From Bremia lactucae (lineage: Eukaryota > Oomycota > Peronosporomycetes > Peronosporales > Peronosporaceae), in assembly GCF_004359215.1 (NCBI RefSeq), contig NC_090615.1, positions 1,187,551 to 1,199,371 of the forward strand: a DNA stretch of 11,821 nt. The letters are read 5' to 3'. Under the pieces are notes generated by a model. It was given only the letters and a program-made list of their open reading frames with translations. It did not search any database and was not told the origin of the DNA. Below, piece after piece: positions 6,596-11,821 of this stretch (the stretch's first letter is position 1; each line of letters starts with the position of its first letter). Position numbers and translations under genes: made by a program.

Positions 6596-6832
6596 TGCCA
6601 GGGTCCCTGCTGGGGTTAAGACACCCAGCAATGGGACTCCCTTTTTAAAGGGCGATGGCAAGAAGCACCGTGAATGACGCGTGAGTTCTGCGTCAACCAC
6701 TGAGAGGTCGGGAAATGCAGGATCGAAGTAGGGGTGGGATGCCCTAACGACGTGGACTTAAAAGCTACAGCTTAGTTCAGAGTTATCGAACAAATGGGTA
6801 GTCTAGTCCCTAAGGTCTCGAAATTTCGGACC

Positions 6833-7120
6833 TCAACCCTGCTGGTCTATAATGCTCGAGTACGAGGCTATGACCATGTGATGACCTTCCCGCGGATTCG
6901 GGTGCATTACAGATTTTTGTAAAACTCGCGGCTCTAACAAAGAGGCCGGCGGTGTTGAGTCGCTTTGCCGGGATGGCAAGCGAGAAGAGGCGATCGTTCG
7001 CTTAGCGAACGGTGCGCTCATAGAGCCTAAGGGAGTTGAAGTAGAAGTCGCCTTCAACTTTAATGACTTCTCCTGTAGACAGAATTTTGCAGTGCTAGGT
7101 ATGCAGAGTCTGAATGACCT
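6833..7120 (+). pseudogene. Retropepsin-like protease pseudogene of element B
   Basis: The aspartic protease that would cut the polyprotein. The active-site motif Asp-Ser-Gly-Ala is at 6895-6906, followed in frame by FVKLAALTKRPAVLSRFAG. Near 6990 the frame shifts and continues as VRLANGALIEPKGVEVEVAF and CRQNFAVLGMQSLNDLIL to about 7125. The D-S-G-A motif, the glycine-rich flap-like part and the LGM...DLIL end are the pattern of Ty3/gypsy proteases. One Asp per chain is normal because the enzyme is a dimer. The frameshift inside the domain makes it inactive. Confidence 0.75.
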
Positions 7121-7486
7121 TATCCTGGTGCTCCAGCACGTCTTAAAATCTGCCGAGGAGATAGTAAAACTCGGGGAGATGCCATGAGATCTGCTCCTGT
7201 CCGGACATAAGAAAGGAAAGATCCACGAATTAGTCGCACCAGTCCCAGAAGAGAGCTTGATGGACTGTTGCTCGTCGTCCACAATGGACGAGAGCGTCCT
7301 AGAAACGGACTTAAAGATGCTTTGCTGCTCAAGGCTGGAATGCCTTGAAAGACAGCCCGTTTTCTTATATTCTGTGAGAACATCGTAATGTGTTTCTAGA
7401 TAAGTGCCGAGGCGCCAACCGGCCGATATGGGCATCGGGCACGAAATTGATTCATAATCTGGCACCAAGTATTCTGTGACCAGGCA
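7121..7486 (+). other. Protease-to-RT linker of element B, decayed
   Basis: Pol sequence between protease and reverse transcriptase. A frame continues from the protease with LLLSGHKKGKIHELVAPVPE and a Ser/Glu-rich stretch to about 7383, then breaks down. The first RT motifs, which should lie at the right end, are not readable. An inverted repeat TCAAGGC/GCCTTGA with a 6-nt loop lies near 7328-7347. Confidence 0.4.
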
Positions 7487-8101
7487 ATGACCGTCGCCGA
7501 AAGAATAAGCCCGCGGAACGATGTTTCGCTGAACTCCATAGTAAAGTCAATTATCATTTACGCGTTGGATTTAAGAGATGGTTACTGTCAAGTACTCATA
7601 AGAGTCCGATGTAGCCAAAACGGCACTAAGCATCGCAAGCGGTTTGCTTTGAGAGTGTATTGTGATGATTCAAGGTTTATAGAATGCACCAGCGATATTC
7701 ATCCTGGCTCGCGCGATGCGTCAGTACCGTGCCTACGCGCCCCATTACTTTGACGATGTAATCGTTCGTAGTAGGTCCGAGAACGGTCTGAGCGAAATAG
7801 ATTCACACAAGCGTCATTCATCGCTGTGGTTTTGCAGACTCTGGAGGACACCCAATGGTGCGTCAACTTGCAAAAGTGCGTCATAGGGGTCTTCGAGACA
7901 TATGTGCTGGACTGCATCGTAGGTACATATGGTGTACGAGCAGACCCTGAAAAAGTAAATCTGGTTAAGGAATGGCCAATCCCACGGCATGTGAAGGATT
8001 TGCGCCAACACCTAGGGCTCGCTAATGACTTGCATAAGTATAGCAAAAAATCTATGCGGAACGAACTCAGCCCTTGTCTACTCTCCTTAAATAAGATGTA
8101 A
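7487..8101 (+). pseudogene. pol: Reverse transcriptase pseudogene of element B
   Basis: RNA/DNA-dependent DNA polymerase. ISPRNDVSLNSIVKSIIIYA leads into the first catalytic motif ALDLRDGYCQVLIRV (about 7562-7605), which holds one catalytic Asp. About 140 bp that should encode the palm around P-G-L-x-N-A-P are unrecognisable. In another frame RAYAPHYFDDVIVRSRSE follows, with the YxDD box as YFDD (7746-7757), so the catalytic Asp pair is kept. A third frame (7826-8101) reads WCVNLQKCVIGVFETYVLD, GVRADPEKV, EWPIPRHVKDLRQHLGLAND and LHKYSKK, the thumb and connection typical of Ty3/gypsy. Three frames and a lost middle make this a pseudogene, although both metal-binding motifs survive. Confidence 0.88.
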
Positions 8102-8108
8102 TAAGGGT

Positions 8109-8594
8109 TTGGTCAACGGAACAAGTAGATGATCACATCAGTGAAAGAATCTCGTGTTGAGGCACCGGTCGTGGCATCCTGGCATTGCTAGACGCGGATA
8201 AGCCCTTTAGCGTCGTCTGCGATGCAAGCAATTTTGCAATCGGCAGCGCGCTCATGCAGAAGGATGTCGACGGTGTTATTCGTGTCATCTCTTATCATTC
8301 CCGGCTTTTAAAACCCGCAAAACGGAATACCATATGCATAGCAAGGAGCTACTTTTAATAAAGTATGGTCTTGTTAAGTTTCGAGTACTTCTGCTGGGCA
8401 CCGAACCATTTGTAGAGTGCTATGGCAGAAGTGGAGTCGTCAACGGAATGAATGCATACCACATGACGAACTCATTGGCCTCCGAAATTAAGGAAAGCTA
8501 CAGTGAGGACGAACATTTCGCGTGCTGTTGGATCACTTTGGTGGACGAACGGTTACCCTTCCGTCGCACTGAAGGGAAAGCTAAGTCACTTTAG
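8109..8594 (+). pseudogene. pol: RNase H pseudogene of element B and following tether
   Basis: The domain that degrades the RNA strand of the RNA-DNA hybrid. One frame (from 8109, with TGA at about 8157) reads VWSTEQ and then LDADKPFSVVCDASNFAIGS, with the first catalytic Asp in CDAS at 8221-8223, then SALMQKD and ISYHSRLLKPAKRN. The frame shifts near 8335 to HSKELLLIKYGLVKFRVLLL, where the Glu of KELL is the second catalytic residue, and GTEPFV. The next Asp motif (usually TDH) is missing, so there is a deletion. The frame continues through SLASEIKESYSEDEHF, which fits the tether before integrase, to a stop at 8592-8594. Confidence 0.82.
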
Positions 8595-8602
8595 CTACAG
8601 CA

Positions 8603-9243
8603 ATGGCTTTATGGCATCCGCTGTCACATTGTGATCCCTTGAGAATCCATGTCCCTCATGACACAAATCTCAAGCTCAAAATACTTCAGGGGCTCTATGA
8701 TGCTCCATCTAGTGGGCATCTGGGCCGTGAAATTTTGTTTTTACGAGTCAGAGGAATTTTAGCGGCCACACCTATCTCGATGGGTGGCCAAATATATTCG
8801 CTCCTGCAAAAATTGTCAGCGCGTAAAGCCAGCACCGTCCAGCAGTGCGCCATTAAAGCCGCTGCCGGTTCGGATTGTTGGAAGACAATAAGTCTAGACT
8901 TCATGTTTGACATGCCGCCTGACCACAAGGGGCGGTCGGGTCTCGTCGTCTTTGCAGACAGACTGAGCGTGATGGTGCATTTAGCATGATGTAAAACATC
9001 GATCACAGGCAAGGAGGCAGCTTTCTTGATCTGGATCATGCGTAGCGACTACATGGGATGCATGAGTACACTGTATCGAACCGGGATCCACGTTTGACGT
9101 CTATTTTTATTGGCGTCATGTGGTTGAGCTGCTGGGTCGCAAGCTCCACATGTCGACCGTAGATCATCCTCAGACCGATGGCCAAACAGAACGTGCTAAT
9201 CGGGTCGTGGCGGATGTATCACGCACGATAGCAACTCCCTAAA
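8603..9243 (+). pseudogene. pol: Integrase pseudogene of element B: zinc-binding and catalytic core
   Basis: Inserts the cDNA into the chromosome. The zinc-binding region is present but split: YDAPSSGHLGRE (about 8698-8733) keeps one His while the first His is Tyr, and the Cys pair of SCKNCQRVKPAP (Cys 8805 and 8814) lies in another frame that also carries TAG at 8760-8762 where Trp is expected. The catalytic core reads TISLDFMFDMPPDHKGRSG with the first Asp at 8897-8899. The second catalytic position, in VSNRDPRLTS, is Asn (9079-9081) instead of Asp, one G-to-A change. The third is Glu in DHPQTDGQTERANRVVAD (9189-9191). A TAA follows at 9240-9242. Several frame changes lie between these blocks. 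Inactive by both frame and active site. Confidence 0.88.
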
Positions 9244-9245
9244 AA

Positions 9246-10434
9246 TGGAGCAAGCAATTGCCCTTTGTAAAGTTCGCTATAAATAACTGTGTTCACGCCA
9301 CTACGGGTGAGACACCGTTTAGAATTAATGGACTGCGCCATTCTCGGGCGCCAGTCTTTTTCGTGCGCAGCCCGAATCTTAGTGAGGAGGACATTTGCAA
9401 TGCTCGGTGCGAAAGAGGGACATAGTTTCGTCAATACGACGATGACCCGCGAGGGTGTCATTGCAAAGAGAGAAACTTGCCCTTGTGACCTTGCGAGTTT
9501 AGCAGTTGTCAATATATTACGTCCTATGAATGACCTCTCGGCGGTGAGCGAGGCTCCACGTCTTGTGGATGAGCGATTCGCCACCACACGAAAAGCTCGT
9601 GATGCGATGGCAAGCGCACATGACATACAAAAAGAAAATGCTGACCGAAATAATAGCAAAAACAATGAGCGCTTTAGTGTTTAAGAGAAAGTACTATTGA
9701 GTACTGCTCCTCTACCTAAGAATGCGATTTGTGCACTACGTGCAGGTACTACAAAATGTTTGCCATGTTTACGTTGGACCGTTAATTGTGGTCGAGGGGG
9801 TTAAAGACCTAAATTATAGGCTCACTTTCCCGCCATACATGAAGACGCTCGTGGGTTGTCTCAAACGTTATGTAGGCCCAAGTAAGGTCGCATATCCTCC
9901 ACAGTTGGTGGAGGGAGAGAGGCGAAAGAGTTGCTTCCGACCTCCTCTTTCCATGGTAACGTAAAGGACTCAGAGAGCGAGGGACATCACGCGAGTAACG
10001 CGGATCCCTTAGCATTATCTTCTCCAGATAGTCCGAGTGAGTCTTCAGGCGTTCATAATCCTGACGATCCTTCGCTCGGACATAATAAAGATTCGAGGTC
10101 AGTCGCAAGACCCTCGAGGACCACAATACGTCGTTAAGCAACGCTTAACGCCTGCGATTGAATGGACGAAGGCAAGGCAGCCGCAAGTAGGTGGGCGATA
10201 TCGCCGCTCCTATCGGTCGCCGCCTGCTCTGATGGATGCGGGTGGGAATTCAACGTTTCCTTGTTGAAAGGTTATTTGCCCACCACTCCGTGAGTCAAAA
10301 GCATCAGATCCTTGTCCGGTGGAGAGGATATCGAAGAATACCGACTTTTGATAATCGATCGAAATTCTACGTATTGACGTGCCCGGCTTGGTGATTCCTA
10401 TGAAAGGGAGCACCAGCTGAGGCCTTATCGTTAG
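9246..10434 (+). pseudogene. pol: Integrase C-terminal region and chromodomain of element B, end of pol
   Basis: The frame at 9246 continues the integrase core with KFAINNCVHATTGETPFRIN and GLRHSRAPVFF. Another frame (about 9420-9684) reads a helical stretch ending FATTRKARDAMASAHDIQKE, then ERFSV. EKVLLSTAPLP follows after a TAA, then a frame with VGPLIVVEGVKDLNYRLTFP and CLKRYVGPSKVAYPP (about 9770-9900), the counterpart of the GPF and FYVGRLRPY tail in element A. A Ser/Asp/Pro-rich linker follows (9931-10137). The chromodomain starts at 10251 (QRFLVERLFAHHSVSQKHQI, LVRWRGY), with Phe-Asp-Asn where Trp-Glu-Pro is usual, then IDVPGLV and, in another frame, SYEREHQLRPYR ending in TAG 10432-10434, the likely end of pol. 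Five or more frameshifts. Confidence 0.82.
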
Positions 10435-10435
10435 T

Positions 10436-11430
10436 ATGGACTAACAGGAGTGGCGTTGTGAGAACAAACAGGGGTTTCAGTACCGCCCATTATTCTTTTA
10501 CACGTGAGTGGGCGAAATTATTACGCTGCAATCCGTCTCGTATTGGTCGGGCGCTTGATTTGAACGCAACACTATCGGGATCGGGGTAATACGTCCAAAC
10601 GTTGTCCCCTGAGCCTTTCATGTATCATAGACGCCATAATAATTCGTGCATCTACAACAGCGCGCTCAAGGAGCGACGCTCTCGGCCCGTCGACACGAGG
10701 CCATTGAGATGGAGGGGGCATTAGTGATATGCCACCCGTCACATAGACACGTTCGGTACGACTGGCTTGTGTTACCGACTGAGCACGCCCTCGTGACATC
10801 GGCGGAGCTTTATATTCAGGCTCCTTTATGCCAGAGCCATTATAAAAAATCGTCTGATCATAAGACTTTGTGGTTTACCCAGCGGAAAGCAGCTGCGCCT
10901 GTACGGGCAGCGTTCTCATTAATGGTCGCTGCGCTAATCAGGCAGACGATGAGACAGCATTAGAAAACTTTGGTGTCTCCATGTTAGGAGCAATGAGTGA
11001 AGTTTGGAAGGGCAATAAAGCACCATCATCCTTCCTCATTAGCTCGTTGACTTTATCAATACTAAGAAGTGATGGCAGCGGTGTAGATTATTGCAGTCAA
11101 CAATGAGCGACGGATCGACATCCTCACTGTGAAAGTAGTATGGATCATTTATCCCAGTTAACGGACTTAAGAGGTAGCTGTCTGCGTTGTAAATGTGGCA
11201 ATGGGCCACGGCGGCGTATTAGCGCGGCGCGTGCGTTTTGCGCGTGGGTGAGTGGGTGTCTTCGCAGACGATTCACCAACTTTCCCCTTTAGGTGGCATA
11301 TTCGGCTCCATGTAAGGCACAGGTAGCAAGAGCGAATGAGAGAACACAGCGGCACGTAAAGCAGCCCACTGTTTCTCTGTCCTCTGTGACGAATTTCAAA
11401 ATGTAAATTCGTTCTTTAAAGGGAGGATGG
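10436..11430 (+). pseudogene. Decayed + strand coding region between pol and the 3' LTR of element B, unknown function
   Basis: About 1 kb follows pol and shows protein-like sequence broken by stops. The frame of 10436 reads ENKQGFQYRPLFFYT, then several stops, then 105 open codons (10646-10963) with MEGALVICHPSHRHVRYDWL, VLPTEHALVTSAELYIQAPL and LWFTQRKAAAPVRAAFSLMV. At about 10935 it passes to the frame of 10870 (NQADDETALENFGVSMLGAM) ending at TGA near 11104. From ATG 11193 a further frame runs up to the LTR (SSQTIHQLSPLGGIFGSM, ARKAAHCFSVLCDEFQNVNS) with TAG, TAA and TGA, each one C-to-T change from CAG, CAA or CGA. No domain is recognised and no membrane segment or signal peptide stands out, so an envelope gene is not supported. 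It could be an extra gene of the element, captured sequence, or chance open frames. Confidence 0.45.
11389..11430 (+). other. Hairpin plus polypurine tract before the 3' LTR of element B
   Basis: The polypurine tract AAAGGGAGGATGG (11418-11430, one T) abuts the LTR start TGTAACGG at 11431 and would prime plus-strand DNA synthesis. Five bases upstream is a perfect 8-bp hairpin: ACGAATTT 11389-11396, loop 11397-11404, AAATTCGT 11405-11412. Confidence 0.7.
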
Positions 11431-11821
11431 TGTAACGGCTAAAGTTACCCTGATATTACACAATTCTCGTTAAGTACATTTCGTACTTAAAGGAAAGGTC
11501 AATCACATAAGTGATGTAATTTTACCTACCACTTGGGTGTGTTAAACATTCTGACCCACCCTTGTGTATGTGATGTACCTGGAGGCATTCACATTAGCGG
11601 GGATGACGGCTAGCGTCACCCGTTACGCGAAGTATCTAGTTAGATACGCTCGCAAAACATACTTGTGTCTATCTTGAAAGATGGCATTTTAGGATTGGTT
11701 AAAAATGGAAATTAATATTAAATACGATTACATATAAATCAGTCTGAAAACTACTTCCTACAACGTAAGCACACGCAGAGCTGGATTACCGCTCCCGTCA
11801 CTTATTCTATGGCTTATAGTT
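11431..11821 (+). repeat. 3' LTR of element B, cut by the window end
   Basis: It starts TGTAACGG directly after the polypurine tract and matches the 5' LTR in order: GCATTCACATT 11585, GATGACGGCTAGCGTCACCCGT at 11603-11624, GATGGCAT near 11681, TATAAAT 11733-11739, and AAAACTACTT. About 391 bp are visible of an expected ~510-560. It keeps about 50 bp near its start that the 5' LTR lacks, including a perfect 8-bp hairpin TTAAGTAC/GTACTTAA (11470-11477, 11483-11490). Confidence 0.85.

Larger units (their letters stand above)
5098..11821 (+). mobile_element. Ty3/gypsy chromoviral LTR retrotransposon ('element B'), nearly whole, 3' LTR cut by window end
   Basis: Two related LTRs (5098-5611 and 11431 to the end) bracket gag, protease, reverse transcriptase, RNase H, integrase and a chromodomain in that order, all on the + strand. 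That order is diagnostic of Ty3/gypsy, and the chromodomain places it among chromoviruses. The LTRs match in blocks, for example GCATTCACATT (5199-5209, 11585-11595) and ATATAAATCAGTCT upstream of the presumed start, but differ widely elsewhere, including about 50 bp missing from the 5' copy. The insertion is therefore old. Every coding domain is frameshifted or stopped. The total length would be about 6.85 kb if the 3' LTR is as long as the 5' one. Confidence 0.9.

Noticed and set aside
6833..7468. A 211-codon open frame on the minus strand
   Set aside because: It lies opposite the protease and linker of pol, whose + strand shows the DSGA site and other conserved blocks. The minus translation is Ser-rich with no recognisable pattern, so it is a shadow.
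10572..10799. Minus-strand frame in the region after pol of element B, considered as a counterpart of the antisense gene in element A
   Set aside because: No similarity to the element A antisense protein is visible, and the + strand reads better here.
10436..11430. Envelope gene for element B
   Set aside because: No signal peptide, membrane segment or fusion-type pattern is visible in the decayed frames, so an envelope call is not supported.
1..11821. CRISPR arrays, tRNA or rRNA genes, bacterial promoters and terminators
   Set aside because: No regularly spaced direct repeats and no recognisable tRNA or rRNA sequence were seen. The many hairpins of element A differ in sequence and spacing and lack T-runs, so they are neither CRISPR repeats nor rho-independent terminators.

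Overview
The window is transposon-packed eukaryotic DNA with no single-copy host gene, no RNA gene and no bacterial-type operon. The Ty3/gypsy protein fragments (integrase tail, chromodomain, a gag with a retroviral-type core, a DSGA protease, a YFDD reverse transcriptase) look like the chromoviral gypsy elements that fill oomycete genomes (Phytophthora and downy mildews). That organism call rests on recognising the proteins by eye, not on a search.

Layout: (1) bases 1-2701 are the 3' part of a Ty3/gypsy element, 'element A', on the + strand. It has a frameshifted end of pol (integrase tail plus chromodomain, to 1160), then an extra, broken gene on the opposite strand (2141 down to 1297), then a 442-bp 3' LTR (2260-2701) bounded by TGTAACG/CGTTACA. 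(2) 2702-2893 is an AT-rich spacer. (3) 2896-4919 is a complete but dead pogo/Tigger-type DNA transposon with 21-bp terminal inverted repeats, a TA target duplication and a minus-strand transposase pseudogene. (4) 4922-5097 is another spacer. (5) 5098 to the window end is a second Ty3/gypsy chromovirus, 'element B', on the + strand: 5' LTR 5098-5611, gag, protease, RT, RNase H, integrase, integrase tail and chromodomain, a roughly 1-kb downstream region with decayed coding signal, and a 3' LTR starting at 11431 that runs off the window. All genes are broken by stops and frameshifts.

In element B the order gag-PR-RT-RNaseH-IN-chromodomain is the usual one: gag would form the particle, PR cut the polyprotein, RT/RNase H copy the RNA and IN insert the cDNA, with the chromodomain likely steering insertion to modified histones. 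Nothing here can still do this unaided.

The most unusual signal is that element A is saturated with short perfect inverted repeats. About two dozen hairpins with stems of 7-12 bp and loops of 2-11 nt lie across 2.7 kb, in coding DNA of both strands and in the LTR, roughly ten times more than chance by a hand estimate. The neighbouring element B read the same way is near expectation. Also notable are the antisense gene in element A, the decayed frame after pol in element B, and LTR hairpins shared by both elements.
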